NCBI GenBank assembly: GCA_964389755.1
Contig: CAYMEW010000018.1
Span: forward strand, 1 to 64,000
Source: JBBSUQ01 sp964389755
GTDB taxonomy: Bacteria > Bacteroidota > Bacteroidia > Flavobacteriales_D > Crocinitomicaceae
Direction of reading: 5' to 3'
Length of the DNA: 64,000 nucleotides
The position numbers and the translations under genes are program-made. Shown here in pieces: positions 1 to 8,551 of the stretch. The notes beneath the pieces were generated by a model. That model saw only the letters and a list, made by a program, of their open reading frames with translations, had not been told where the DNA came from and searched no databases. Positions within the stretch are counted from its first letter, which is position 1; each line of letters starts with the position of its first letter.

Positions 1-402
1 GATACAGAGGGAGGAGATGTGAAGTTAAAGTTTAAGGGCTTCGAAAAAACGGTTTTTCTTAAAATTAAAGTGTTTGCATTCTTCCTTTTTTCCGAAGCAA
101 AAAAAGGAACAAAAAATGCTTTAGCGCTGCGTTGCAGCAGCCACCCAACGGGCATTTGTTCCGGAACATTTTACCAAACTTTCCGCCTGGGGCGGATTCG
201 GACAAGGTAAAAAGTTCTGCGGAACTGCATGCGTTGGGTCCCGGCAGCTTACACTAATGCGCACACGCAAAGTACACGCGGATTGCTTCGTATTGGAGCT
301 TATAGTGTATATGAAGTTATTGGATGGTTGTAAGTACACCGTGAGGCTTCGGTTCGCTGTTTTCAACAGGCTGCGCTTCATCCTAAAAAAATGGGGCGTG
401 TG
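1..402. other. Non-coding stretch at left edge
   Basis: I see no convincing gene here. Short open frames exist on both strands but their translations have no signal peptide, domain or helix pattern. The stretch holds a small hairpin at 82-109 (TTCCTTTTTT pairing with AAAAAAGGAA around an 8-nt loop) and a short palindrome at 126-138 (GCTGC-GTT-GCAGC). It could be the decayed remains of a gene or of an intergenic repeat family; this window has no second copy to compare. Confidence 0.5.
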
Positions 403-1122
403 TTAAGTTTTTGGAGGCGGTTCATTCGCGGAACGACCCGACCTCGTGAGCTCTTCAAGGTAATCCATTTGAAGTTCCTGGATCTCCAGCAGGCGCCTGT
501 TCTGATGAATTATGAGGTGATCGATCTTTTCGTGTAAGAGGCGGATCTCAAGTTCGGATTTCAGGTTGATCTTGTAATCATTCTCACTGCGGGTCCGGTC
601 TTTTTGCTCCTGTCGGTTCTGGCTCATCATGATAATCGGTGCCTGTATCGCAGCAAGGCAGGATAGTATGAGGTTCAGTAAAATAAATGGGAAAGGGTCG
701 AAAGGTCGGGTAGCAAGTATCCACACATTGACTCCCATCCAGCAGAGCAGGAAGGTAAAGAAGATGATAATAAAGGTCCAGCTGCCACCGAATTCGGCGA
801 TTTTATCCGCCAGGCGCTGTCCAAAGGTGGTACGTGTGCTGATTTCCAGTTCGATATTATCGGAAAGCAACTGGTTTTCTTCCATGGACTTCAGCACCTG
901 TTGCTCGAGGGAATTCAGCTCACGGTGTTCCCGGTGAATGATGTTCTCGAGGTGTTTTCGCCTGTATTTATCGAGCTCTTCGCGGGAAATCCGGTCTCCG
1001 GGGCCAAATTCAGGATAGTCTTTCCTGATCAGTGCCACGAGCTGTGGACGAATGTCCTGCTCAACCACGAGTTCCTCGAGATCCATTTCTTTTTTCGTAA
1101 TATAGCAGGTGCCCGTTTCCAT
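403..1122 (-). CDS. DUF1003 family inner-membrane protein
   Basis: 239 residues. The centre carries the hallmark of DUF1003: two hydrophobic helices (about residues 113-135 and 143-163) joined by a short loop with FDPFPFILLNL, followed by AAIQAPIIMMSQNRQ and a charged helix with KSELEI and EKIDHL. The N-terminal 100 residues are charged and helical; the C-terminal 60 look like a coiled coil. The family is widespread in bacteria and its biochemical role is unknown. The ATG is 21 bp downstream of a good -7 promoter element (1144-1151), which supports the start. The next gene upstream, acs, runs in the same direction and ends 52 bp before the start, so the gene may also be read through from acs. 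Confidence 0.85.
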   Translation of the reverse strand: METGTCYITKKEMDLEELVVEQDIRPQLVALIRKDYPEFGPGDRISREELDKYRRKHLENIIHREHRELNSLEQQVLKSMEENQLLSDNIELEISTRTTFGQRLADKIAEFGGSWTFIIIFFTFLLCWMGVNVWILATRPFDPFPFILLNLILSCLAAIQAPIIMMSQNRQEQKDRTRSENDYKINLKSELEIRLLHEKIDHLIIHQNRRLLEIQELQMDYLEELTRSGRSANEPPPKT

Positions 1123-1143
1123 AGATCGAATTTTAAACTAAGG

Positions 1144-1151
1144 CAAATATA
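1144..1151 (-). promoter_or_regulatory. Promoter -7 element for the DUF1003 gene
   Basis: On the minus strand the bases read TATATTTG, an exact match to the Bacteroidota -7 consensus TAnnTTTG. It ends 21 bp before the ATG at 1122. No clear TTG -33 box was seen, since that position falls at the end of acs. Confidence 0.55.
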
Positions 1152-1174
1152 ACTGAAAAAGGAAGCCGTGTTTT

Positions 1175-3073
1175 TTACAGGCGATTTTCCACGAGTTCCT
1201 CCACCACATTGGGATCAAGCAAGGTGGAAGTGTCCCCGAAGTTTTTCGTTTCGCCTTCGGCAATCTTCCTGAGGATGCGTCTCATGATCTTGCCCGAACG
1301 TGTTTTCGGAAGTCCGCTGACAAACTGAATTTTTTCGGGCACGGCGATCTTCCCGATTTGGGCAACTACGCTTTCCACGATCTCACCGCGGGTATTTTCG
1401 TCCGGTTGCACCTCGTCCTCGCATACCACGTAGGCATAAATGGACTGTCCTTTTACGGGGTGCGGATAACCAACAACAGCAGATTCTACCACTGCCTTAC
1501 TGGTATTGATGGCATTTTCAATCTCTGCGGTTCCGAAACGGTGCCCGGATACGTTAATTACATCGTCCACGCGCCCGATTATTCGGAACATACCATTTTC
1601 ATCGCGTTTTGCGCCATCCCCGGTAAAATAATATCCGTCATAGTGAGAAAAGTAGGTTACACGGCAGCGTTCATGATCTCCGTAAGTTGTGCGTAACATC
1701 CCGGGCCAGGGTGCTTTGATACACAGGTAGCCCTCAATACCGTGTTCTTCGATCTCTTTTCCTTCCTGGTCGAGCAACACGGGTTGAATTCCCGGTAGCG
1801 GATACCCGGCAAAAGTGGGTTTGAGCGGCGAAAGATTCCCAAGCCCGGAGATCATGATACCACCCGTTTCCGTTTGCCACCAGTTATCGACGATCGGGCA
1901 GCGGCCCTTGCCGACGTGCAGGTGATACCAGCGCCAGGCTTCCTCGTTGATCGGTTCACCGACCGTACCCAGTACTTTCAGCGAATCGAGCGAATAAGAC
2001 AGCACGTGTTCCTCCCCCTGCGCCATGAGCGAGCGGATGGCCGTAGGAGCGGTCAGGAACTGGCTGACGTTGTGTTTGTCTACCACCTGCCAGAAGCGCC
2101 CGGGATCGGGATAGGTGGGAATTCCTTCGAACATAACGCTTGTTGCGCCACTCAGAAGCGGCCCGTAAACGATGTAGGAATGTCCTGTGATCCACCCGAT
2201 ATCGGCGGTACACCAGTATACGTCGGATTCTTCGTACTGGTAGACATTTTGAAAGGTATACGCGGTATAGATCATGTATCCGCCGCAGGTGTGTACAACG
2301 CCTTTGGGTTTCCCGGTAGACCCGGATGTGTAAAGAATGAACAGCATGTCTTCGGCGTCCATTTCTTCCGCTTCGCAAAAGGCCGGTTGCCGGTCTACCT
2401 GTTCGTGCCACGAGTAATCGCGGTCTTTTTTCATGGCGGGATCCCAGTCGAGGCAATTAAAGACCAGTGTACTTTTCACGGAGTCGCAGGATTCGAGCGC
2501 TTCGTCCACTACTCTTTTGAGCGGGATCTGTTTGGCTCCGCGATTGAGTCCGTCGGCGGTGATCACCATTTTAGCCTGTGCATCGTTGATCCGGTCTGCC
2601 AGCGCGGAAGCGGAAAACCCGGCAAACACAACGGAGTGCACTGCCCCGATGCGGGCACATGCTAGCACTGCGATCATAAGTTGTGGTACCATTGGCATGT
2701 AAATGCATACGCGATCCCCTTTTTCGATCCCCATTTCGCGCAGCGCATTGGCGCAACGGCATACCTGTTCAAAGAGTTCGCGGTAGGTGTATCTTTCGTA
2801 TCGCTGTCCGGGATCATTGGGTTCCCAGATGAGGGCGAGTTTATTCCCGCGTTTTTCGAGATGCCGGTCGAGCGCGTTTTCGGTAATGTTCAGTTTTCCG
2901 CCACGAAACCATTCAATGCGCGGTTCGCTAAAGTTCCATTCCAACACTTTATCCCAGGGTTTACGCCACGTGAAATGCGTTGCTATATCGCCCCAGAACT
3001 TTTCGGGATCGGTGATGCTTTCGGTGTATTTTTCTTTGTATTCTTCGAATGAACGGATCTGCAGTGTACTCAT
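1175..3073 (-). CDS. acs: Acetyl-CoA synthetase (AMP-forming)
   Basis: 632 residues, normal for the family. It makes acetyl-CoA from acetate, ATP and CoA through an acetyl-adenylate, in the cytoplasm. Seen directly: the phosphate-binding loop YTSGSTGKPKG at about residues 247-257, the WWQTETG adenylate-binding motif, GRVDDVINVSGHR of the C-terminal hinge, and PKTRSGKIMRRILRK near residue 590, whose SGK lysine is the residue acetylated by Pat-type enzymes in characterised homologues. The gene is divergent from the GH92 mannosidase, and the shared intergenic region is filled by a large minisatellite that begins only about 47 bp upstream of this start codon. I found no exact TAnnTTTG in that short gap. 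Confidence 0.97.
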   Translation of the reverse strand: MSTLQIRSFEEYKEKYTESITDPEKFWGDIATHFTWRKPWDKVLEWNFSEPRIEWFRGGKLNITENALDRHLEKRGNKLALIWEPNDPGQRYERYTYRELFEQVCRCANALREMGIEKGDRVCIYMPMVPQLMIAVLACARIGAVHSVVFAGFSASALADRINDAQAKMVITADGLNRGAKQIPLKRVVDEALESCDSVKSTLVFNCLDWDPAMKKDRDYSWHEQVDRQPAFCEAEEMDAEDMLFILYTSGSTGKPKGVVHTCGGYMIYTAYTFQNVYQYEESDVYWCTADIGWITGHSYIVYGPLLSGATSVMFEGIPTYPDPGRFWQVVDKHNVSQFLTAPTAIRSLMAQGEEHVLSYSLDSLKVLGTVGEPINEEAWRWYHLHVGKGRCPIVDNWWQTETGGIMISGLGNLSPLKPTFAGYPLPGIQPVLLDQEGKEIEEHGIEGYLCIKAPWPGMLRTTYGDHERCRVTYFSHYDGYYFTGDGAKRDENGMFRIIGRVDDVINVSGHRFGTAEIENAINTSKAVVESAVVGYPHPVKGQSIYAYVVCEDEVQPDENTRGEIVESVVAQIGKIAVPEKIQFVSGLPKTRSGKIMRRILRKIAEGETKNFGDTSTLLDPNVVEELVENRL

Positions 3074-3120
3074 GGTTTATTCTTTGCTTTGAAATTATTG
3101 TTTTCCGGGATGAAAAACAA

Positions 3121-4135
3121 GTTTTGAGGAGGAGAAACAGGAACAGAATGAGAATGAGAATGAGAATGAGAATGAGAGGGAGGGAGGATCAGGATCAGAA
3201 TGAGAATGAGAATGAGTCCGTAGTACTGCTTCGTGGGGTCGGAGACTTCGGGTTTTCAGTGTGAGTGCGAGTGAGTGTGAGTCTAGAGTGTGAGTGTGAG
3301 TATAGAGTGTGGGTGTGAGTGTGGGTGTGAGTCGGTGGACACGTGTGGGATGCTTGCGGCAGCGGCAGAAACAGAAACAGAAAGAGAATGAGAATGAGAA
3401 TGATGCCGTAGTACTGCTTCGTGGGGTAGGAGACTTCGGGTTTTCAGTGTGAGTCTAGAGTGTGAGTGTGAATCTAGAGTGTGAGTGTGAGTGTGAGTCT
3501 AGAGTGTGAGTCTAGAGTGTGAGTCGGTGGACACGTGTGGGATGCTTGCGGCAGCAGCAGAAACAGAATGAGAAACAGAATGAGAATGAGAATGAGAATG
3601 ATCCCGTAGTACTGCTTCGTGGGGTCGGAGACTTCGGGTTTTCAGTGTGGGTGTGGACACGCGTGGGGACGCTTGCGGCAGCGGCAGGAACAGAAACAGA
3701 ATGAGAATGAAAAACAGAAACAGAATGAGAATGAGAATGAGAATGAGTCCGTAGTACTGCTTCGTGGGGTCGGAGACTTCGGGTTTTCAGTGTGAGTGCG
3801 AGTGAGTGTGAGTCTAGAGTGTGGGTGTGGGGACGCTTGCGGCAGCGGCAAGAACAGAAACAGAAGTAGAAACAGAATGAGAATGAGAATGAGTCCGGAG
3901 TACTGCTTCGTGGGGTCGGAGACTTGGGGTTTTCAGTGTGAGTGCGAGTGTGAGTCTAGAGTGTGAGTGTGAGTGTGAGTGTGAGTATAGAGTGTGGGTG
4001 TGGACACGCGTGGGGACGCTTGCGGCAGCGGCAGAAACAGAAACAGAAACAAAAACAGAATGAGAATGAGAAACAGAAGCAGAATGAGAATGAGAATGAG
4101 AAACAGAAAGAGAGGGAGGATCAGAATGAGAAGGA
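3121..4135. repeat. Composite minisatellite, about five A-core-B-C units
   Basis: About 1 kb built from nested repeats. Each unit has an A block of hexamers (GAGAAT and CAGAAA types), a conserved core starting TAGTACTGCTTCGTGGGG and running through GAGACTTCGGG, a B block of GTGTGA and GTCTAGA motifs, and a C block with GGACACGCGTGGGGACGC and TTGCGGCAGCGGCAG. Cores lie near 3220, 3408, 3606, 3751 and 3898 (spacing 188, 198, 145, 147); C blocks near 3335, 3524, 3653, 3830 and 4000. A last A block without a core runs into the mannosidase leader. The plus strand is almost free of C inside the A and B blocks. Units differ in the number of hexamers, as expected of slippage plus unequal exchange. 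It fills the gap between divergent acs and the GH92 gene. No function is known. Confidence 0.9.
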
Positions 4136-4199
4136 GACCGGCACGAGTAGGATACTCTCGCAAGCTGACAGAATGGAGAAAGTTGTTATTTTTAGCTTC

Positions 4200-6479
4200 A
4201 TGAAACGAACTACGCTTTGGGGCCTGCTTATTTCGGCTGCGGCTCTTCATACGCCGGTTGCCTATACGCAACAGAAATCGCACAGTGACTATGTGAATTG
4301 TTTTATCGGAACGCAAAAGATGGGACACACCTTTCCCGGGGCGACAGCGCCGTTCGGGATGGTCCAGTTAAGCCCGGAAACAAACCAGGTTCCGATGTTC
4401 AGCGACGGAAAGTACAATCCGAAAGTATATGAATACTGTGCGGGCTACCAGTATGCTGACAGTATGATCGCCGGGTTTTCGCACACGCATTTCAGCGGAA
4501 CGGGTCATTCTGACCTGGGCGATGTCCTGATGATGCCCGGTACGGGTGAGCTTAAACTGAATCCGTTCGATTCGGAAGGTAAGCCAGGTTATGCTTCTGC
4601 ATTCAGCCATTCAGAAGAAAAGGCCTCGCCCGGCTACTACCAGGTACGGCTGCAAGATGAGGATATTCTTGCGGAAATGACGGCCAGCGAGCGCAGCGGC
4701 GTTCAACGCTATACGTTCCCGGAAGGCAGCGAACCCTGGATGATGCTCGACATGACCGCTAACATTTACAATTTCGAGGGCAAAAATATCTGGACCTTCC
4801 TGCGTGTAGAGGACGATCATACGATCACCGGTTACCGCCAGACAAGCGGCTGGGCACGCACGCGTTTCGTTTATTTCGCGATCCGTTTCGACCGGCCGAT
4901 CTCTGACTACGGTTATGAGAACGAGCATCCACTACCCTATAACGGCTTTTACCGCAAGTTCGACGAAAAGCATCATTTCCCGGAAATGGCCGGAAGTGCT
5001 ATCAAGGCCTGGTTCCGATTTGCAAGTGCCGGACAACTCACCGTAAAGGTGGCGCTATCTTCGGTGAGCAGCGAAAACGCCCTCTTAAATCTTGAGACCG
5101 AGGTCGGAAAACGGTCTTTTAACGAAGTTCTGAAAGAGACACAGCAAAAATGGGAAAAAGAATTATCAGTGATTACAGTAGAAAGCCTGAACGAAGATGA
5201 CAAAACGCTGTTCTACACTTCGTTGTATCACACGTTGCTGAGCCCGGTGATCTACGAGGACGTGAACGGCGAATACCGCGGGCTGGACCAGAACAGCCAT
5301 GTGTCGGAGGGGTTTACGAACTACACGGTTTTTTCGATGTGGGACACATATCGTGCGTTGCACCCGCTTTTCAACCTCATCGAGCCACAGCGCAACCGCG
5401 ATATGATCGAGTCGATGCTGGCGCACCAGGAACAGAGCGTGCATCACATGTTACCGGTCTGGAGTCATTATGCGAACGAGAACTGGTGTATGATCGGTTA
5501 TCACAGTGTATCGGTGCTGGCGGATGCATACGTAAAAGGTGTTTATACAGACCAATTGCGCATGCTCCAGGCCTGCCGGCAAACTTCAAACGTGGATTAT
5601 TATGACGGCATCGGTGCTTACAAGCAATTTGGTTACATCCCGTATGAAGACCAGGACAATTCTGTATCTAAAACGCTTGAATTCGCGTACGACGACTGGT
5701 GTATTGCTCAAATAGCCAAAGGTATCCAGGTGAGTAACCTGGCGCTTATCGAGCAGGAATACCTCGAACGTTCCGAAGCGTGGCGGGCCTTGTACGACAG
5801 CACAAGCGGTTTTATGCGTCCGAAGGGTGAGAACGGTGCTTTTCGAAAGGATTTCGACCCGATGGATACGCACGGACAGGGTTTTATAGAAGGAAATGCC
5901 TGGAACTACAGCCTGTATGTTCCGCAAAACATCCCGGCGATGATCCGTACGTTCGGCGGACCGAAGGTCTTTGAAACTTACCTCGACAGCCTGTTCACCA
6001 TGCGGGTTGATCCGAAGTACATCGAAAAGAACGAAGACATTACGGTAGACGGTATGATCGGCAACTATGTACACGGGAACGAACCGAGCCATCATGTTCC
6101 GTACCTCTTCCTCTATGCCGGAAAGCCGGAGAAAACGCAATATTGGGTGCGGTACATTCTGCGCCACATGTATTTGAACAAGCCCGACGGACTATGTGGG
6201 AATGATGATGCCGGCCAGATGTCGGCCTGGTACATTTTTTCAAGCCTGGGCTTCTACCCGGTAACGCCCGGATCGGAATATTATGCACTGGGGAGCCCGC
6301 TGGTGGTACGGGCAGATATTCAGCTGGAGAACGGGAAGACGCTGAAGGTTCGTACAAAGAACCAGTCGGACAAGCATATCCACCCGAAACGCATTCTGTG
6401 GAACGGCGATGAGGTCACGGATTTCCGTATCTCGCATCACCGTCTTGCGGAGGGAGGTACGCTCGAATTCATCTTTTAA
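4200..6479 (+). CDS. GH92 alpha-mannosidase, exported
   Basis: 759 residues from the chosen ATG. GH92 enzymes are calcium-dependent exo-alpha-mannosidases, mostly alpha-1,2, acting on mannan or N-glycan chains. Seen: signal peptide MKRTTLWGLLISAAALHTPV, the start motif FIGTQKMGHTFPGATAPFGM, GFSHTHFSGTGHSD, MWDTYRALHPLFNLIEP, GNAWNYSLYVPQN, and GNEPSHHVPYLF followed by GNDDAGQMSAWYIFSSLGFY, all typical of the family. The frame stays open upstream to 3963 through the minisatellite, which would add glutamine/asparagine-rich hexamer sequence; I reject that because the signal peptide starts at 4200. An in-frame ATG at 4173 would add nine residues and cannot be excluded. No SusC/SusD pair lies nearby, so this is not a classical polysaccharide-utilisation locus. 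Confidence 0.93.
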   Translation: MKRTTLWGLLISAAALHTPVAYTQQKSHSDYVNCFIGTQKMGHTFPGATAPFGMVQLSPETNQVPMFSDGKYNPKVYEYCAGYQYADSMIAGFSHTHFSGTGHSDLGDVLMMPGTGELKLNPFDSEGKPGYASAFSHSEEKASPGYYQVRLQDEDILAEMTASERSGVQRYTFPEGSEPWMMLDMTANIYNFEGKNIWTFLRVEDDHTITGYRQTSGWARTRFVYFAIRFDRPISDYGYENEHPLPYNGFYRKFDEKHHFPEMAGSAIKAWFRFASAGQLTVKVALSSVSSENALLNLETEVGKRSFNEVLKETQQKWEKELSVITVESLNEDDKTLFYTSLYHTLLSPVIYEDVNGEYRGLDQNSHVSEGFTNYTVFSMWDTYRALHPLFNLIEPQRNRDMIESMLAHQEQSVHHMLPVWSHYANENWCMIGYHSVSVLADAYVKGVYTDQLRMLQACRQTSNVDYYDGIGAYKQFGYIPYEDQDNSVSKTLEFAYDDWCIAQIAKGIQVSNLALIEQEYLERSEAWRALYDSTSGFMRPKGENGAFRKDFDPMDTHGQGFIEGNAWNYSLYVPQNIPAMIRTFGGPKVFETYLDSLFTMRVDPKYIEKNEDITVDGMIGNYVHGNEPSHHVPYLFLYAGKPEKTQYWVRYILRHMYLNKPDGLCGNDDAGQMSAWYIFSSLGFYPVTPGSEYYALGSPLVVRADIQLENGKTLKVRTKNQSDKHIHPKRILWNGDEVTDFRISHHRLAEGGTLEFIF

Positions 6480-6482
6480 AAA

Positions 6483-6574
6483 AGCAGGATCCCGAAAAGG
6501 AGGAAATTTGGTGCTATCTAACTAATTAAACTGTACTTATGTTATGAAAAACAGGTTTAGCCCGGGACCCTGCT
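6483..6574. repeat. Long-range inverted repeat downstream of the mannosidase
   Basis: AGCAGGATCCCG at 6483-6494 and CGGGACCCTGCT at 6563-6574 are inverted copies with one mismatch, separated by 68 bp that contains no gene. The arms could form a transcript stem after the GH92 stop codon, or be termini of a lost element. There is no U-run after the right arm, so it is not a standard terminator. Confidence 0.4.
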
Positions 6575-6579
6575 CAGGT

Positions 6580-6660
6580 CTATTTTTTGTCGCCCTTGTT
6601 CCCCTTGAACGGTGAAGCGGTAAACAGGGAGAGAATTGAAATTAATACTGAATGTTCCAT
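6580..6660 (-). CDS. Possible 26-residue small protein
   Basis: A minus-strand ATG at 6660 opens a 26-codon frame ending in TAG. The translation begins MEHSVLISILSLFTA, a short hydrophobic helix, and ends in a lysine- and glycine-rich tail (KGNKGDKK). The hydrophobic-then-basic pattern is plausible for a membrane micropeptide, and it lies in a 334-bp gap with no other gene. There is no clear promoter and the frame is very short, so chance is a serious alternative. Confidence 0.22.
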   Translation of the reverse strand: MEHSVLISILSLFTASPFKGNKGDKK

Positions 6661-6766
6661 GTTTTTTAGAGCCAATTTATGTCAAAACGCTGCATTGGGA
6701 ATTGTTTTTTCCGTAAGTGGTCAATTAACAGGATAAATAGGCCCGGGGAAGTATCAGTGGATGTCG

Positions 6767-6780
6767 TTTGACATATCAAA
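6767..6780. promoter_or_regulatory. Palindromic operator candidate upstream of marR
   Basis: TTTGACATATCAAA is an inverted repeat with 5-bp arms TTTGA/TCAAA around CATA. Its size, AT-rich centre and symmetry match sites bound by MarR/SlyA dimers. It ends 22 bp upstream of the -7 element at 6803-6810, where the -33 box would be, so binding should block RNA polymerase. Autoregulation by the adjacent MarR protein is inferred. Confidence 0.55.
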
Positions 6781-6802
6781 TATAAAGCGTTTTCTTTTTA
6801 GT

Positions 6803-6810
6803 TATCTTTG
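6803..6810 (+). promoter_or_regulatory. Promoter -7 element for marR
   Basis: TATCTTTG, an exact match to TAnnTTTG. It ends 3 bp before the ATG at 6814, so transcription would start at or inside the start codon and the mRNA should be leaderless or nearly so. Confidence 0.6.
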
Positions 6811-6813
6811 CTC

Positions 6814-7254
6814 ATGGAAAAACTCAACACTATCATCTTCTACTCTATCGATCGTGCTATCCGTTCCTACCGCCAGTTTGCCCAAAAGCGTATTAATGCG
6901 CATGGTTTCCGCATTACCATTGATCAGTGGATCATCATTAAATGCATTTTAGAGAACCCCGATATCCAGCAGCGCGAGATCGCTCAACGGGTATTTAAGG
7001 ACGTCGCGTCTGTTACGCGGATCATCCAGTTACTGATCCGGGCGGGCTATCTCAAACGCAAGGTAAACAAGGCGGACCGGCGTACGAATCGCTTAACGGT
7101 CACCGACTCGGGTAAACAGGTGATCGACGATGTGCAGCAACTGGTATTCCGGAACCGGAAACACGCACTCACCGGTGTGAGCCTGGAAGAGCTTGAAATT
7201 ACGCGGCGTACAATGGACCTCATCCATCAAAACTGCCTGCGCGAGGTCGAATAA
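6814..7254 (+). CDS. MarR-family transcriptional regulator
   Basis: 146 residues. Dimeric winged-helix regulators of this family bind palindromes and are usually released by small phenolic ligands or by oxidation. Seen: an N-terminal dimerisation helix, then ITIDQWIIIKCILENPDIQQREIAQ with the helix-turn-helix, the recognition helix around DVASVTRIIQLLIRAGYL, and the wing KVNKADRRTNRLTVTDSGK with the conserved DRR. A TTG six bases upstream is in frame, but it lies inside the -7 element, so the ATG is used. A matching palindrome lies at 6767-6780. The convergent FAD oxidoreductase ends on the next base; whether it is a target is unknown. Confidence 0.9.
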   Translation: MEKLNTIIFYSIDRAIRSYRQFAQKRINAHGFRITIDQWIIIKCILENPDIQQREIAQRVFKDVASVTRIIQLLIRAGYLKRKVNKADRRTNRLTVTDSGKQVIDDVQQLVFRNRKHALTGVSLEELEITRRTMDLIHQNCLREVE

Positions 7255-8460
7255 TCAGCGGTTAAAGCCGAACAGCGGGGCATCCGGGTGTTTGCGTCCC
7301 CTGACTGCCTCACGCAGGATCTCTGCGGCCAGCACACTGAACACGATGCCGTTGCCGCCGTACCCGAGGGCGAAGTGAATGCGCTCGTGCTTTTCGCTCC
7401 CGATGTAGGGCAGTCCGTCTTTTGTTTCGCCGAAAGTTCCGGCCCAGGAGAAATCCGGTTCAAACTGCAGTTCAGGGAACAGTTTTTTGAAATCGGCCTC
7501 GAGTCGCGATGCTTTGCTATTGACTTTTTTATCGCGCAGCGCAAGTGAACTAAAGTCCTCATCGTGTCCGCCAACAAGTATACGGCGATCGCCGGTGGTA
7601 CGCATATAAAGATACGGTGTTTTGGTTTCCCACAGCATGGCGTTGTCGGTCCACAGATCGACGTTCCCGGGAAAGGGTTTACTTACGATGGCATAAGTAC
7701 TTTTCAGTTGCGCGACTTTTCTTTCGAGGAAGCGTTCCGATTCGTAGCCGCAGGCAACGATTGCATGTGCGGCCGTGACGACGGGTCCGTCTTTGGTGCG
7801 AACCATTACTTTCCCGCGTCCCGGGCGTATCTCCGTGACTTCAATCGAATCGAATACCTGCGACCCGTTTTTACGGACTTCCGAAAATAATTCCTGGCAT
7901 AGCCGGTAAGGATTTACGTGCGCGCCCTGTGCCGACCAGATACCGGCCGCCTTCCGGAATCCCATTTTCGTTTCGAACTCCGTTTCTTCGAGGAGTTCCA
8001 CGTCAAATCCTTCCTTCTTTCGCATGTGAAATTCCGGCAGTATCAATTCGTCGACGTGCTTGCGATAGCTGGCGTACCAGAGGCTGGGGCATTTTTCAAA
8101 GTGCACTTCTCCCGGCAGTGACGCACTGATCTCACCGATCCGTTCGATGGCTTCCACGCTGCGGCGGAATACCTTTATGGCCTGTTGCCTGCCGATCATT
8201 TCTGCCATTTTGAACATCGGCACATCATTTTCATACTGCAACATGGCTGTACTCGCAGAAGTACTTCCGTGTGCCACATGGCGTTTATCCAGCACAATCA
8301 CTCCGATCCCGGATTGCGTGAATTCGTGTGCCACCAGTGCGGCTGTAATTCCGCCGCCAATAATGACAACGTCGGTTTTTAGATCTTCACGAAGCGTGGG
8401 AAACGAGTTCATCAATCCTTCACGGATCATCCAAAAGGGGTAACTGGAGTGTAATTTCAT
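7255..8460 (-). CDS. FAD-dependent oxidoreductase, DAO/glycine-oxidase type
   Basis: 401 residues. The N-terminal region has the dinucleotide-binding signature DVVIIGGGITAALVAHEF with the strand ending in VIVLDKR, then HVAHGSTSAST, where the family contacts flavin. The C-terminal part has WAGTFGETKDGLPYIG and FALGYGGNGIVFSVLAAEIL, typical of the D-amino-acid oxidase (DadA/glycine oxidase/PuuB) superfamily. The substrate is probably an amine or amino acid but cannot be fixed from sequence. There is no signal peptide, so it is probably cytoplasmic. I start at the ATG at 8460; another ATG 18 bp upstream is possible. Its stop codon abuts the convergent marR stop with no gap. Confidence 0.88.
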   Translation of the reverse strand: MKLHSSYPFWMIREGLMNSFPTLREDLKTDVVIIGGGITAALVAHEFTQSGIGVIVLDKRHVAHGSTSASTAMLQYENDVPMFKMAEMIGRQQAIKVFRRSVEAIERIGEISASLPGEVHFEKCPSLWYASYRKHVDELILPEFHMRKKEGFDVELLEETEFETKMGFRKAAGIWSAQGAHVNPYRLCQELFSEVRKNGSQVFDSIEVTEIRPGRGKVMVRTKDGPVVTAAHAIVACGYESERFLERKVAQLKSTYAIVSKPFPGNVDLWTDNAMLWETKTPYLYMRTTGDRRILVGGHDEDFSSLALRDKKVNSKASRLEADFKKLFPELQFEPDFSWAGTFGETKDGLPYIGSEKHERIHFALGYGGNGIVFSVLAAEILREAVRGRKHPDAPLFGFNR

Positions 8461-8551
8461 ATCAACACTGATTAACACCCAAGTTCGGGATTAGTTCCGC
8501 GAACCAAAGCAAAACTGGATTGTTCTTTCAAAAACATTGAAACGCAAGCCC

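Noticed and set aside
121..381. 86-codon minus-strand frame at the left edge
   Set aside because: No hydrophobic segment, domain or promoter; likely chance in non-coding DNA.
1874..2665. 263-codon open frame opposite acs
   Set aside because: Antisense shadow of acs; no domain, and acs itself is full length and conserved across the span.
3121..4135. CRISPR array
   Set aside because: Repeats are not of constant length, the intervening parts are themselves repeats rather than unique spacers, and no cas gene is nearby.
3963..4199. In-frame N-terminal extension of the GH92 mannosidase through the repeat
   Set aside because: A standard signal peptide starts at 4200 and the added sequence is repeat-derived. 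ATG 4173 remains a weaker alternative.
3049..4328. Several open frames of 60-130 codons on both strands inside the 3121-4135 repeat
   Set aside because: Their translations are only low-complexity repeats (Glu-Asn, Gln-Lys, Ser-Phe, His-Thr) produced by the 6-bp period; none has a domain or signal peptide.
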